DNA of 64,000 nt, taken from contig CP154954.1 of NCBI GenBank assembly GCA_039621445.1, positions 66,622,714 to 66,686,713 of the forward strand. Direction: 5' to 3'. Positions 32,577 through 43,820 of this stretch are shown one piece after another. The DNA is from Euglena gracilis. Lineage: Eukaryota > Euglenida > Euglenophyceae > Euglenales. The translations under genes were made by a program, and so were the position numbers. The notes under the pieces were generated by a model. That model was given only the letters and a program-made list of their open reading frames with translations. It was not told where the DNA came from and did no database searches. Numbering within the stretch: position 1 is the stretch's first letter; every line of letters starts with the position of its first letter.

Positions 32577-33390
32577 CCTGGAGTCAATCCAAAGCTTTGG
32601 CATACTTTGAACGTGCGACTTTATGCCCACGATAAATACCCCAGAAAATTTCCAAGCCATTTTTTCGGCCGCCCGGTTTTTCGAAGGCCACAAAAAATTA
32701 AGGTGCCGAAGCCTTTCCGAAGCAAATTCCTCAGAAAATCCGCCTTTTTTTTCATAAGCAAGCTTCTACTTGCCCCCCACCCCCGGGGCCAAGTGGATGC
32801 TGCAGGGGGTCATGGATGGAATAGCGTTAGGGTTAGGAGTTTTTCCTAAGTTCTGGGCGGGTGTAAGGTGTACAAGTTATCCATCCATACCGCAAAAAAT
32901 TACATCCCCCCTGGAGCTTCTGCTTGCCCCCCCCCAGGGGAGCCAAGTAGAAACTTTCTGCCTTTCATTCATTCGGAATGGGCCTCGCAATATTTCTCTG
33001 CAAATTCACGCCGGGAACTTTCTCAGCTCCGCCGTCGGCAAAGAGCGTGTTCTACAAGAGGGGGTTTTCTGCTGTCTCCATCCTTGGTCTCCTTTTGGTG
33101 TGCGATGCGTCCCCCCCCTTCTGAAGCCCCTTCGTTGGCACTGAATCAAAGGGGATGCAAAAAAAATGGACAATGAAACGGCACAACAAACAAAAGAGAA
33201 ATAATGCATTGGGCTGGGCTGGGATCCGCTTGGAGCCCTGGAAACATCTGAATGCTTGACCACGAACGCAATGACCCAAATTGCAACAGCTGATCCTGCA
33301 AAAGGTAAACATTAATAAAACAATTTAATTTTTGACTTGATTTAAGATTTAATAATTTGAATTTTTAACCGTCGATGGCATTTTCAGCTG
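32577..33390. other. No clear gene; short direct repeat
   Basis: AT-rich stretches and C/G runs. A motif of about 35 bp (CTTCTACTTGCCCCCC... and CTTCTGCTTGCCCCCC...) occurs at about 32763 and 32917. A possible short exon end with donor AAAG/GTAAAC is at 33305. No function can be assigned. Confidence 0.4.
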
Positions 33391-33612
33391 GCAAAAATGG
33401 ACATCCATGCAGCCCATTGCACCTTCATTCCCCGGGCAATCACATCACATCTGCAGGCTCACCTCTGCAAGGGATGCAACATCTCGCAAATCGACCTGGC
33501 AGAAGGAGGGATCGCATTGGACATTGTCCCTGAAAAAACGAAGCACGATTTTTCCCATCAAATGCACCTTTCAATTTCGGCGCACCGTTCAACAGAACAA
33601 AAAGACAAATAG
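33391..33612 (+). CDS. Possible terminal exon, 73 codons, unknown protein
   Basis: An acceptor-like GATGGCATTTTCAG precedes the open frame LAKMDIHAAHCTFIPR..., which runs to a TAG. It contains CX2C and several His (HLCKGCN, HDFSHQMH). An ATG is at 33397. An upstream donor-like AAAG/GTAAAC at 33306 would leave an 87-nt intron, but I cannot make the phases agree with an ATG-led first exon. The product is not recognised. Confidence 0.3.
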   Translation, partial: AKMDIHAAHCTFIPRAITSHLQAHLCKGCNISQIDLAEGGIALDIVPEKTKHDFSHQMHLSISAHRSTEQKDK

Positions 33613-35100
33613 TCAGAAAAATGCCTGAGAAAACATGATATTCTTTTAATCAAGTGTTTCATCCCACCTCCCAACTCGCCACTCAAATTTTGAAGTCCCC
33701 AAACGGCGACTCCTAGGTGCTCCCTCCCTCCAGCTTTCACTGGGAGTAGATAGACTGATGGCCGAAAGACTACAATTCCCAGAGCGGAAACCTGAAAACG
33801 TCAGTGTTGGTGCGTTTTCTATTTGAATCAGTCGCTGGTGGACACTGGGACAGTCAAAACGAATGAGATGCATCTCGCAGGCTTCAAATTTTACGGAGCT
33901 GAGGATTGAGTTGATTTGAGTTTAGGATTCTCCATTCTTTGCCCCCACAATCCTGTACCCTCCCTCTCCATCGATGAATTTAATTCTTGTGCAGCCCCAG
34001 CTGGACAAATTCTAAAAATGGATGGTAACGGAATTTTTGTTTTGGAATGCAAAAATGGGTTTAAAATAGAAAAAAAATATGCCAAAATTTTTTTGTCCGG
34101 TTCTATTTTGGGTCGAAAAAATTGATTTTTTAAAAATTATATTTTAACGTCAGATTCTTTGGCTTTTTTTAAATGTGGATATTTGGTATCTGGTTCCCTG
34201 TTGGGTCAAATTCAAATTCAAATTCACTCGAGGAACTTGGCCCAGGACTCTTTTGACGGCCAGCAGCCTCTTTCCAAGCAGTCCAAATGCGAGCCTAGGA
34301 TGGGCTAGCGGCAGCAGTAGCAGGCGACTTGCGGTGCAGGGGCAGTGCCCATAGGGTGAGCGAACTGGGATGGGAAGGAGCACTTCACTGCAGTGCGAAG
34401 CGGGTCAAACAGTGCAGATCCGAAGGCGGCCGTCCACTACAAGCGCACCGCCCGTTTTGATGGGACTTCGAAACGAACAAAAATGACACAGGTGGGGGTC
34501 CAAAATACAAGCACACATCCCGCCACCGGAGGCGGCGATCCGCCATAAGCTCATCCATGCTTCCATTACGAGGGAGGGGGGTTGTATGCCTCAAACAAGA
34601 AAAACAGGCACACACTTAACTCGGTTGTCAGAGCGAACGGAAAAAATTTTGCAGCGGCGCTACCGGTTTCAAAAAAATTTTCAACAGTGGTATATATAGT
34701 GGGGTATTAAGAATATTTTTTTCGGGTCGCTCTAACTGCAAGTATCGTGAATATTTTTTTTTGGCTTTGGTAAAAAAAATTTGTTGCTTGTTAAAAAAAA
34801 TGGAATTCTTTACAAAAACCTTGAGGACAGGTTGCATGCAGACAGGTGGTCTTGTCCTGCCGTGGATAAGACACAAAAATAATGCACTGGGCACAAAGGT
34901 TACCGAGATACAGAATGAATGCTGTTTAGAAATTTGAACTGTATTCAACAGCATAAAACCCATGCGGGCATCAATATCTGAATTTGGCATGTGAAACAAT
35001 AAAACGACACAAAGGTCGATAGCAAGAGTTGGCAGCTCAAGGGGGGGTATTCGGCAAAGCTTTGCTTTTGCCAAGATTCTATTTATTCTATTTTGCATCG
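33613..35100. other. AT-rich intergenic sequence, no confident gene
   Basis: Contains A and T runs and a few weak open frames on the minus strand (34150-34383, 34385-34615, 34628-35233). The last begins with ATG at 35233 and has 201 codons, but crosses homopolymer-rich sequence and has no recognisable domain. I do not call these as genes. Confidence 0.35.
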
Positions 35101-35140
35101 CACCGATAAAGTTGTTGGGTGCTGCGTTGTTGCTAAAATT

Positions 35141-35168
35141 GCATGAGGTGCAATGGTGCACCTCATGC
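35141..35168. repeat. Perfect 12-bp inverted repeat
   Basis: GCATGAGGTGCA, then ATGG, then TGCACCTCATGC: two perfect 12-bp arms with a 4-nt loop, not linked to any gene I can define. This layout recurs in several places in the right half of the window. Confidence 0.85.
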
Positions 35169-36031
35169 ACCACTCCAAAAAAAAATTCTCTGCGCACGAC
35201 CGCCGCGGCAAAATTTTGTGGCACGACAGCCATGACAAAAAATTATTGCGCCACCACCGCTGCGAATTTTTTTCCGCCTTGGCACAAACGGCGCGACGTA
35301 CTACAACTTCAAGTATGTTCCAGGCATATTTCAACGACCTGTGACCACACACATTCGGAACTTTGGAGCTTTGTGTCGGTACCGTGTTTGTGCACCGCGT
35401 CAAGGGTCCAATGTGGTGTTTCACCCCCAATGCCAAAGGTGCATTCTTCTGCACTCAAGAAAAAGTCATTCATTATTTTGCCAACTCTGGCCCAAGCCCA
35501 ATCCCCCAATGTATTTACAGCATTGATGTACAAATGCTGCAAAAAAAAAATCTTATTTTGAGGGGAAATACAAACGATGACACAAACAAACCACAAACAG
35601 CATTTTTGTTTTTTTTCTTTAGCTTGCTTAAATTTTCAGAGAATTTCTTCGGATGTCTTCCATTCAACTTCCCCCTGCTGTTCTGTCGTCCGGAGGCGCT
35701 CCTCCCTCCCATCTTTCCACACCCGAACCACCATTGGGGGTCAAATGCTAGCTTTCTAATGAGGTGGGTTGTTCCGGAAAGATCTGCCACCAGGGAGTTG
35801 TCTGCAACTACATGAAAAGGCAAAATCGTCTTGCACCGCCAATCTTCTCATTAAACCCCCCCTTCTCGGCCAAAGAAAATATGTCACAGGCCAGACAGGG
35901 GATGAAGTCTGAAGAAGGTGACCCCCCCACTAATTCAAGCGCCGCATCCAAAGTATTCAACCTCTGCCCTCAACCTTCTGTAGCAGTGGGGGTTTCACGG
36001 TGCTCTCGAAATAACACCCCCCCCCCCAAAT
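35169..36031. other. No confident gene
   Basis: Mixed A-rich and T-rich sequence. Short open frames on both strands overlap each other, and none shows a domain or clear splice signals. Confidence 0.3.
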
Positions 36032-36062
36032 AACCTGGCGGGGTGCCAGGTTCCTTGGAACC
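36032..36062. repeat. Two adjacent hairpins in a C/G-run region
   Basis: AACCTGGC-GGGGT-GCCAGGTT followed immediately by GGTTCC-TT-GGAACC (sharing the GGTT). Similar CAGGTTATTTGG blocks recur to 36240. Confidence 0.7.
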
Positions 36063-36305
36063 AACTTTTGGCCCTGCCCTCCCGGCAGGTTATTTGGGCC
36101 CTTTTTTCAGCGCCATAAAGGAAGGTTGCCTAAAAAGGGGGCAAGTTACTGGAACCACATTGTTTGCCCCTCCCCCTGCCAAGTTATTCGGCCCCCGCCA
36201 GGAGGAAAGGCCCGGCCAGGTTATTTGGGGGGGTTTAGGCAGGGTAAGCTCCATACCAGGTTGGGACTCGACTTCACATACTGCATTCCCGGCCGAGGGG
36301 CGGGG

Positions 36306-36440
36306 CTACCGATCCGGCGCATGGAGCGAGCCCCGCTGCCCCTCGTGGCAGAGGTACGCGGCCATGAGGGCGGCAACCATGGCCTGGGGGTGGACGTCCT
36401 TGCCGATGCAGCAGTGGGGGCTGGCCTCTTGGCCTTCAGC
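36306..36440 (-). CDS. Possible 3' terminal exon of a minus-strand gene
   Basis: A GC-rich island in AT-rich DNA, open on the minus strand to a TAG at 36308-36306. The encoded stretch (GQEASPHCCIGKDVHP, AMVAALMAAYLCHEG) looks like folded protein and not like low complexity. There is no ATG of its own, so it would have to be an exon; the acceptor is not clear. Family not recognised. Confidence 0.4.
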   Translation of the reverse strand, partial: AEGQEASPHCCIGKDVHPQAMVAALMAAYLCHEGQRGSLHAPDR

Positions 36441-37020
36441 GTGCGGAGAGTGGTGACGCACACAAGAGACACACAAGATACCAAACAAAATGGAATCAAA
36501 TAAAAAGGTCACAAGCATACACACGCGCGCGCACACACCACCGTGCACCCGCAAGCGTGTAATGCAGTGGGGGTGACTTTGTGCCGTTTGATGAGGAGAG
36601 GTTCTTAGGCGGCCCAACTCCCACTTAGTTTTGAAAGTGACTGTAAATTTGCACCGACGCGCAATGCCAAAAAAAAGTTCTGTTTTCGATCACCCAGACC
36701 TGAGACTCAGGACAGTCCGCATTAGTGTCTCCCTGCACCCTTAGGGCCTGGGGAAGAAACCAACGACTTGGAACTCCACAGTCTACGGGCACAGCGCTCC
36801 CGAGGCCCAGTATGCATGAACACCAAACGCTGGGCGATGAAACCGATGAAACAAGGGGACTCCATTGCGCATTTGCGCTTTGGTGCAACAATTTTTTTAA
36901 CTACAAAAAAATAACACGCATTGCGCTTTAGCGCAATTTTATTTTTTATTTTTTTGCAATTCAACATGTGGGTGACCATTGCCGCAGTTGCACAATAATA
37001 ACAACTTTTGTGTCAACATG
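36441..37020. other. Mostly non-coding, with (CG/CA) run
   Basis: An alternating CG/CA run is at about 36520-36537. From 36860 the first ATTGCGC-type palindromes appear, for example ATTGCGC-TTTA-GCGCAAT at 36920-36937. Confidence 0.4.
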
Positions 37021-37026
37021 TGTTTC

Positions 37027-37434
37027 CATTGCGCCACGACGCAATGGGCAGGCTTATGAAAAGTAGAAATTTAAGAGTTGTATTGTGCCAAAGCGCAATA
37101 GAAATACAATTTAAAAAATTGTAAAGCAGCGTGGGTGTTGCGCCAAAGCGCAATATAACTGCTTGAAACTTATCTCACAAATGGAGGGAGAGAACGGCCC
37201 TGGTGGAGTTTGAACACCAGAGGGGATGGAGCACAAAATGTAGGACAGGGGGACGGAGGCATTCTCTCGGTCCCGTTACCTTGAAATTGGGTAAACATTG
37301 CGCTTTGGCGCAACACCCACGCTGCTTTAGAATTTTAAAAATTGTATTTCTACTTGCGCTTTGGCGCTTTAGTGCAATGTAACCCTTAAATTTTCGTTTT
37401 ACATAAGCCTGCCCATTGCGCTTTGGCGCAATGG
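37027..37434. mobile_element. Foldback (MITE-like) element with ~130-bp imperfect inverted arms
   Basis: The left arm 37027-37154 and right arm 37296-37434 are inverted copies: CCATTGCGC palindromes, GGGCAGGCTTATG, TTTAAG..., AGAAATACAATTT and GCAGCGTGGGTGTTGCG all recur as reverse complements in mirrored order. The 140-bp centre is unrelated. The outer ends, and two or more places inside each arm, are themselves palindromes of the TTGCGC-NNNN-GCGCAA type. There is no coding capacity, so if mobile it would depend on another element. Target duplication was not resolved. Confidence 0.7.
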
Positions 37435-37440
37435 GCACCA

Positions 37441-38230
37441 ATTTTTAATGTCTTATTTTTATCACTGTAGGTGGAGAGAGCAGTCCTGGAAGCATCTCAT
37501 CACCACAGCAGACAGAGCAGGTGGAAGCTTTGCCTGGGACAGGAAGCCAACCCCCTGGTCTGTGAAAGCAACCACCAACTGCTTCATATCTAGACGTGTC
37601 TTGTCCTATGCATTGTAAACCCAACGGCCAATGCCAGAGGGTCCTCCCACTCGCTTCGCAGTTAAGCATGCCTGAAGGGCCCTTCTTTTTGGCCGACATT
37701 TGGAAGTCGAAACATTTCTGTTTGGAAAAGAACAGGCACCAGATAAACCCTGGGAATCACAGCCGAGGAAACAGTTTTCGGCGCTGAAAAAGTGTTATAA
37801 AGAAGCTCGCCACCCCCCTTTCTTCACCCAGGATTTGAAGCACACAACTTTGGGGATGAGCGAATGGAATTGAGAAATCGAAAGGGTCCATTAACAACGG
37901 CGGCGAAGGGAAGACATGCTGGCACACTTTTTTCGGTAATCTGCAACCCACCAGACAGCCACATCACACCGGGCAGATGGAGGACACGGTTCAGCCAAAA
38001 ACAGGTCCTTCTGTCAACATCCCAAAAACTCTACTTTGTGCACCGAGTGCAAGTTCACTGAGGCTCCACAGCCCACCGCCCACGATTCGTCTTATTGGAA
38101 CAGCCACTCCCTCCCCAGTGCCTGAATAGTTGAAAAGCACCAACCCCGCTTTTGCCACAGCGGTGCTCAAACCCCCCTTCATCATTTTCCTCTATCCCCC
38201 ACCTTCTGACACCGTCTTTTGGTGAGGAAA
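37441..38230. other. No confident gene
   Basis: Unique-looking DNA with short overlapping open frames on both strands. No domain, splice pair or repeat supports a gene. Confidence 0.3.
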
Positions 38231-38510
38231 GACAGTGCGCCAAAGCGCAATGGCTTGTTCATTCAGATTACACGTCAGCCGGGTGTTTGCACTTCTCAGT
38301 TTTTTTTTATATGGGCTATTGCGCTTCGGCACAATGTATTTCCTCACTAAGCCCACACACTGATCGTGCAGAGAGGGGCCCCCGACACACCGTAATACAT
38401 CAGAGGGACTCCCATAAACTCAGAGGCTTCTGTTATACATTGCGCTTAAGCGCAATAGTTTTACATTGCGCTTAAGCGCAATGTAAAACTGTTGCGCTTA
38501 AGCGCAATGT
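38231..38510. repeat. Cluster of TTGCGCTTAAGCGCAA palindromes
   Basis: Palindromes occur at about 38232, 38318, 38438, 38464 and 38490. The central one is a perfect 34-bp palindrome at 38457-38490 (AGTTTTACATTGCGCTT and its exact complement with no loop). These are the same family as the palindromes in the foldback element 1 kb to the left; another degenerate copy is at 39087. Confidence 0.85.
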
Positions 38511-40250
38511 CCATAACCATTGCCTTTTGTACCCCGCAGTGTGGGGCCTGGAGTTGCTCACCAAACGGTGGGAAAAGACCCTGGACTTGCCCTCAATAGC
38601 CCCCAACCCATCCACCTGGGTGGTACCCGCTGTACCGCTCCTCGCGCTTCAAGCACCCAAGGATCATAACTCTGTGACATGCCGTTCTTTCCAACTTTTC
38701 ACAACGTGTGTAAACTCCACCCTCTGGACGCTTCAGCAGGCAACTCTTCAGGCACATATCACAGAGCCTAAAAAAGCAACAAAAAGGGCCAAATGTCACC
38801 CAGCCTGTGAAGCACCATCTAGGGAACACAGTCAAGGCTTCAAAAACGAGGGACACGGAACAGGGGTTTTGGCACTATTTTGGGAAAATTCATGTGTCCC
38901 GGCGTTCAAACCCATGGTTTTGAACCTTTTTCAAAGTCGTGCACAGGCCGAAAAACACCAAAATAAGGCCTGTTCCTCGGGTCCCAACATCGGCAAATGA
39001 TGCACACGCCACCGTGGAGGGTCTCCGCAGAACCAGAGGGTCAAAAGGGTGGGTTTCTCCGCCGAGTTTCAAAAAGATTGGAAATTTGCGCTTAAGTGCA
39101 AGCTAAAAATCAAAACCTCAAGTGCGAGTTTGGCCGCCTAAGAGGTTTGGGTCTCCACAACCAAAAAAAAAAATGGAAGTTATGAATCAAAAATCCAAAA
39201 GTGGTTCAAAATCAAAACAAAAAACACGTGTCAATTGCTTTCTGGGCCTTTTTTTATTTGCTGGCTTTCCCCAAAAAGAGGATTATGCGGGATCACACGA
39301 GATTGCGAGGTCGACACCTCCCTCCCTGTTCATATGCAGAAAAAATCCAGTACAAAAAAACAGTTTGTTTTTAACCAGAATGAACACAAGATATTGCTGG
39401 AGAAAAAAAGGCAAACTAGACCCCCCAAAAATCCAATTCTCAAAATTGAGGACAATGCAAAAAAAAAACACAGTGATTTTTTCTCCCCTCTATTCAATTT
39501 TTCCTGTGGGATGGCAACTCCCGGATGACTTTCAACAAACATAATTATTTTTTTCTTAAAAAATCACTAACTTCTGATATTCTCAGGTTCAATTTCTAAC
39601 TTTCAATTCTTAAAAAGGAAAATGAATTGGCGAAGTGCTTCTCCAGTCAAAATGACTTGGAAATCTGAATTTTCATGCTTTCAACTGACTGCGCAATGCT
39701 TCATTATTCAAATGCTCAGCAGAACAATTGCTTTCCAACTTCCAATGCAAAAGCGAGTCCATGCTCTGAAACCAACCAACTCACCTCAGAAAACAGTCAT
39801 TTTCAACCATCTACTTGAAAAATCAAAAAAAATTGGGACTTTTCGGCTACGTGTCATTTTGCATCTCATTTTCGCACCTTGGCAGACCGCTGGGGGGGCC
39901 CAGCCAGTGCCTTTTCCAGCCCCCCCTCCCCCCCCCGGGGTGCTCAAGGAAAACCTTGGACTTGCCCCCCTGGCCCCAGCCCAGGGCAGCCCAGGGGAGG
40001 GGCAGATAATTGGTGACTCCTGAGCTCCCCGTCGGTGAATTGATTTCGCATGTCCACAAGATACATGCTATTGAGAATGGAGCATCTGTGAGAGAGGTGG
40101 TGTATGGTCACAAAATTTCCGGTGCCGCGGCGCACGCCGTGCAGAATTTTTTTTTCCCGCAGCGCACTAAATGAAAGTCTGTCTCGGAGCGCCTGGAAGT
40201 GCCTGCCTGGTGGCCAAAAATGTTGGCCTTCCCTCTGCAGGTCTGCAGGG
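38511..40250. other. No confident gene
   Basis: A long plus-strand open frame starts near 38527, after a CCCCGCAG acceptor-like motif, and runs to 39000, but it lacks an ATG at its start and any domain. An open minus-strand frame overlaps it. Homopolymers of A, C and T are frequent from 39100 on. Confidence 0.3.
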
Positions 40251-40280
40251 CAGAGGGCAGAGCCGTTGCTCTGCCCTCTG
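40251..40280. repeat. Perfect 13-bp inverted repeat
   Basis: CAGAGGGCAGAGC, then CGTT, then GCTCTGCCCTCTG: two perfect arms in otherwise non-coding DNA. Confidence 0.85.
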
Positions 40281-40489
40281 GGAGGCTCGGAGTGCATGTT
40301 TAGGCAGCCCCCCCCCCCATGGGTGGGGGTGGCCACACCTTAAAATCCAGCCGGGCTGTGACCTTTTCCTGCTGTCGTTGGGTTCTGCTGCAATACACGG
40401 CTGCTGCTTCGGGAGAGGGCCGGGGAAGGCCCCCGCGCGCGCGTATTGCGTGCAGAGACTGTTTTAGGCTTGGGGGGGGTCAGGGTTTG

Positions 40490-41112
40490 AGATAAGGACA
40501 GGTGGGGGGGGTCCGGACCCCCCTGCGGGCCAGGAAGGGGGGGGACACCCCCCCCACCTAAACAGTGGCGCGGTCAGGGTGACCGAAAATTTTTGACCCC
40601 CCAAAACGACCAAAAGTGCCATTTTGGGCACTTTTTGGGCAAAAATTTGCCAAAAATGCAAAAAATTTTCGGCGCGAAGCGCCGGAGGAAAAAAATGACC
40701 CTTTTGGGGGGGGTCCCGGGAACCCCCCCCAAGGTCGGTCCGGACCAGGGCTTTTTTTTAAGACCGGGGGGAGGGGGGGTCCCACCCACCCACCCACCCC
40801 CTTGGGGGGCCCCCAGGGGGGGGTCCCGGGGGACCCACAAAAAAAATGGCCGAAAAATCGCGAGAAGTGCTAAAAATAGCACCTTTTCGACGCCTTTGGC
40901 GCCGAAAAGTATATCCCACCCCCCTCCGGGGGGACCCCCCCTGGGGGGGCGGGCTCGGCCGGACCCCCCCACCCTACCCCCCACCTCCCCCCCCCCCGGG
41001 CCCCCGACTTAAAAAAACCCCTGGTCCGGACCCCCCTGGCAGGTGGGGGGGGGTCCGGACCCCCCTGCGGGCCAGGAGGGGGGGGGTGGGGGGGACACCC
41101 CCCACCTAAACC
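40490..41112. repeat. G/C-run-rich dispersed repeat, family 1
   Basis: A block with near-identical direct ends (GGTCCGGACCCCCCTGCGGG at about 40508 and 41049). It also has an internal inverted pair: TCCGGACCAGGGCTTTTTTT at 40738 against its complement at 41034. A GCTAAAAATAGCACC hairpin and a GGCGCGAAGCGCC hairpin (40670) lie inside. Related pieces occur at 46130-46290, 58740-58990 and 59220-59670, so this is a dispersed family. Confidence 0.65.
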
Positions 41113-41344
41113 ATGTACGCCCTCCTTATATCAAACCCTGGGGGGGTCCAGGCCCACCAACCCACCCCCTGGGGGTCCTCTGGGGGGGGCTTGGGGGTAA
41201 ACACTTTTGAGGGGTGGAAAATTTACGACGAAATATGGATGAAAAACCCCCCGGCGGGGTGCCCACTCGGCCTGACCCCCCCCCCAGGGTCAGCCAGGAC
41301 CCATCCCCTCTCGGGTCACGAAACTTAAAAAAATCTCTGATTGC

Positions 41345-41500
41345 ACGTCATCGAACGGAGAGGAGTTGGAGGAGCGGATACACGCCAGGCCGTGGTAGCC
41401 ACGGGCGGGGTGTAGGGTGCGCAGCAGGTCGGTGCCGAGGTGGTGGATCGCACCGTAATCCAGGTGGTAGTCGGCCGACGGAGTTGTGGGCGAAATCAAC
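41345..41500 (-). CDS. Possible internal exon of a minus-strand gene
   Basis: A GC-rich island, open on the minus strand. It encodes segments such as LLISPTTPSADYHLDYG and HHLGTDLLRTLHPARGYHG, which have the look of a folded protein. There is no start codon of its own and no clear acceptor; a donor-like GATGAC/GTGCAA lies near the 3' end. Family unknown; exact ends uncertain. Confidence 0.4.
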
Positions 41501-41856
41501 AGGGGGTTCAGTGCGCGTGCCGGCGCGCGTTCGCGTGCACATGAGTAGTGCATATCTCTTCCAAGCCTTTCCTCCTCAACTCCCCAATTGACATACCCCA
41601 ATAAACTTAATAATTTACTCTCAAATAATTAATAATTAATTAATTTACCCCCCAAATACACCCCCCGACTTCGGAGGGGTCATCGTCTGTGGGTGTTTAT
41701 TTCTCCCAACGTCTGTCTGGTTTCATTTTCAATCCTTGCTGCCAATTCTCGCTGTCAAGGGTGCACAGCCAGACATACACCTCCAAAGAAAACTGAACGA
41801 AGAAGCCACAAGAAACCTGATAAACATTTGGCAGACAAATTACAGATATAATTAAT

Positions 41857-41929
<73 letters not shown>

Positions 41930-41930
41930 G
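41857..41930. repeat. (ATACAT)n hexanucleotide array
   Basis: About twelve units of ATACAT/TATACA, ending in a G run. A shorter array of the same hexamer stands at 42379-42430 on the other side of an AATGCGC array. Confidence 0.95.
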
Positions 41931-41941
41931 CAGGGGGGGGG

Positions 41942-42362
41942 GAAATGCGCTCGCCCGGCCTCGGAAAAAATGCGCAAAAAAATGCGCAAAAATGCGCAAA
42001 AATGCGCAAAAAAAATGCGCAAAAAATGCGCATTTTTGGAAAAAATGCGTAAAAATGTGCAAAATCCGAGAAAAAATGCGCAAAAATCACGAAAATGCAA
42101 AAATTACCCAAAAACATGCAAAAATGGCACCAAATTTGAAGAAATTATGTAGAATAATGAGGAAAATGTAAATTTCAAAAAAAGTCGAAAATTTCAAATT
42201 TTTGCAAAAAATTGCAAAAATGGTCAAAAAATGCGAAAATTTTGGAAAATCACGAAAAAATGTGCCAAAAAGCAAAAAAATGCGCTGAAAAAAATGAAAA
42301 AATGCGCAAAATATGCGAAAAAATGCGCAAAAAATGCGAAAAAATGCGAAAAAATGCGAAAC
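41942..42362. repeat. A-rich AATGCGCAAAA tandem array
   Basis: An irregular tandem of AAAAATGCGCA-like units with period about 10-12. It is bounded by a G run with AAATGCGC on the left and by CGAAACGCAT with a C run on the right, so the two ends mirror each other. The high-A frames on both strands are translation artefacts. Confidence 0.85.
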
Positions 42363-42536
42363 GCATCCCCCCCCCCTGTATACAGATACATATACATATA
42401 CATATACATATACACATAGATATATAGATATGTCAATGAAAACAGGTACACACAAAGCGCTTCCAGGTGGAAGGCTCAAGCAGTTGAAAGCCTCCCCCAT
42501 CGGCGCAGGTCCCCCACCTCACAGGCTACCACCAAA

Positions 42537-42764
42537 ATGGCCAGGCAACTTTGGGACCCCCGTAAATTGAAAAAGGGGTTGACAATTGCCCATCTTGTTC
42601 ACCGAAATAGCAATGCCGACGAACACGTGTGGAATCCAAACCTAACTCCCAAAGGGGGAAATTGTCGCTTTTTTGACATGGCAGAGAGCATAAGGCTGGG
42701 TGGCAACTTCCTCGAGAGGGCTTGTAGTGAACCGCGACAACTTTGGCCGGAACAGAGGAGTTAA
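42537..42764 (+). CDS. Short ORF, 75 codons, unknown
   Basis: ATG at 42537 to TAA. It encodes MARQLWDPRKLKKGLTIAHL and ends in ERACSEPRQLWPEQRS. It stands in non-repetitive DNA between microsatellites and has ordinary amino-acid composition. No family is recognised and there are no flanking signals, so it may be chance. Confidence 0.25.
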   Translation: MARQLWDPRKLKKGLTIAHLVHRNSNADEHVWNPNLTPKGGNCRFFDMAESIRLGGNFLERACSEPRQLWPEQRS

Positions 42765-42835
42765 GCGAAGGGGATTACCAACTGTCCAAAAACGGTGGTC
42801 CTTCCCATGTTATCGTACCTGGAGCCTGTGGCAGG

Positions 42836-42856
42836 CACACACACATACATACACAC

Positions 42857-42908
<52 letters not shown>

Positions 42909-42910
42909 AC

Positions 42911-42953
<43 letters not shown>

Positions 42954-43042
42954 CACACACACACACACGCACACACACACACACCCACACGCACACACAC
43001 ACACACACACACACACCCACACGCACACACACACACACACAC

Positions 43043-43074
<32 letters not shown>

Positions 43075-43099
43075 CACACCACACACAACACAACACACA
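42836..43099. repeat. (CA)n microsatellite
   Basis: About 260 bp of CA with interruptions (CACAGGGACACA, CGCACA, CCACACG). It is open in several frames as His/Thr or Cys/Val runs, which are not genes. Confidence 0.97.
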
Positions 43100-43102
43100 G
43101 CC

Positions 43103-43256
43103 CCGGCTGAGGATGACGATGTCCGCGGCATTCACCGCCTGCTCGACAAACATCACCACCTCCTCCGCCGTCTCCCCAAACGCCGCTACAGACGCCCGCA
43201 GCGGTGGGCGGCTGGTTGCCTGGCCGGGTGGGCCCCCACTGCTCTCCACCGAAAGG
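43103..43256 (-). CDS. Possible internal exon (154 nt) of a minus-strand gene
   Basis: On the minus strand an acceptor GGTGCTCTCAG precedes 43256. The frame then encodes SVESSGGPPGQATSRPP and AAFGETAEEVVMFVEQAVNA, an amphipathic helical stretch, up to a donor-like GGGGCT/GTGTGT at 43102. The donor runs straight into the (TG)n strand of the microsatellite, so the intron would begin with the repeat. Family unknown. Confidence 0.45.
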
Positions 43257-43820
43257 CTGAGAGCACCAGGCTTCTGGTCAGATCCCGGGCCCCACCCCCA
43301 CTCACCTAGGTCCACCCCCCCTTCTCCAGAGGGACCCCAAAGGGGGTGGGGGTGGCAAAAATACCCAAGGATGCGGCGGACCCACCCACTCTGCCCCCTC
43401 CGGGCCAAAAACGGCCAAAAAATGGCCAAATGCATCCAAAATGGCTGAAAAAAATACGGCTATAGCCAAAAAAAATGCCCGCATCGCCCTGCATCGCCCT
43501 GCTGTGTAACCGCGAAATGCACCACCGCAACCCGCTCTTCCCGGGGCAAGGGTGTGGACCAACAGGCGTCGGGCTACGGGGGAGTCGTCGATGGCATCGG
43601 GCTGGGGGCAGCGGCGCCGATGGATGCCTGGGACCCTGCTGGCACCCCTTTGTCGAATCAGCTTGAAAACACAAACACAAATTCAAGCATGCATAAATCA
43701 TATGAAGCCAAATTCAATAAAATTTCAATTTATTTCACGTGATATTTCAAATAAAATTACTCATGTTATTCATTTATATAACTTACATGAACTTGAGTCA
43801 CTCAATTCTGATTTATTCAT

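Noticed and set aside
34628-35233. 201-codon minus-strand ATG frame
   Set aside because: It crosses A/T homopolymers and the perfect 12-bp hairpin, shows no domain, and has no supporting signals; left as unannotated open frame.
42700-43448. His/Thr and Cys/Val open frames over the CA repeat
   Set aside because: Microsatellite translation; only the GC-rich flank at 43103-43256 (minus) is kept as a possible exon.
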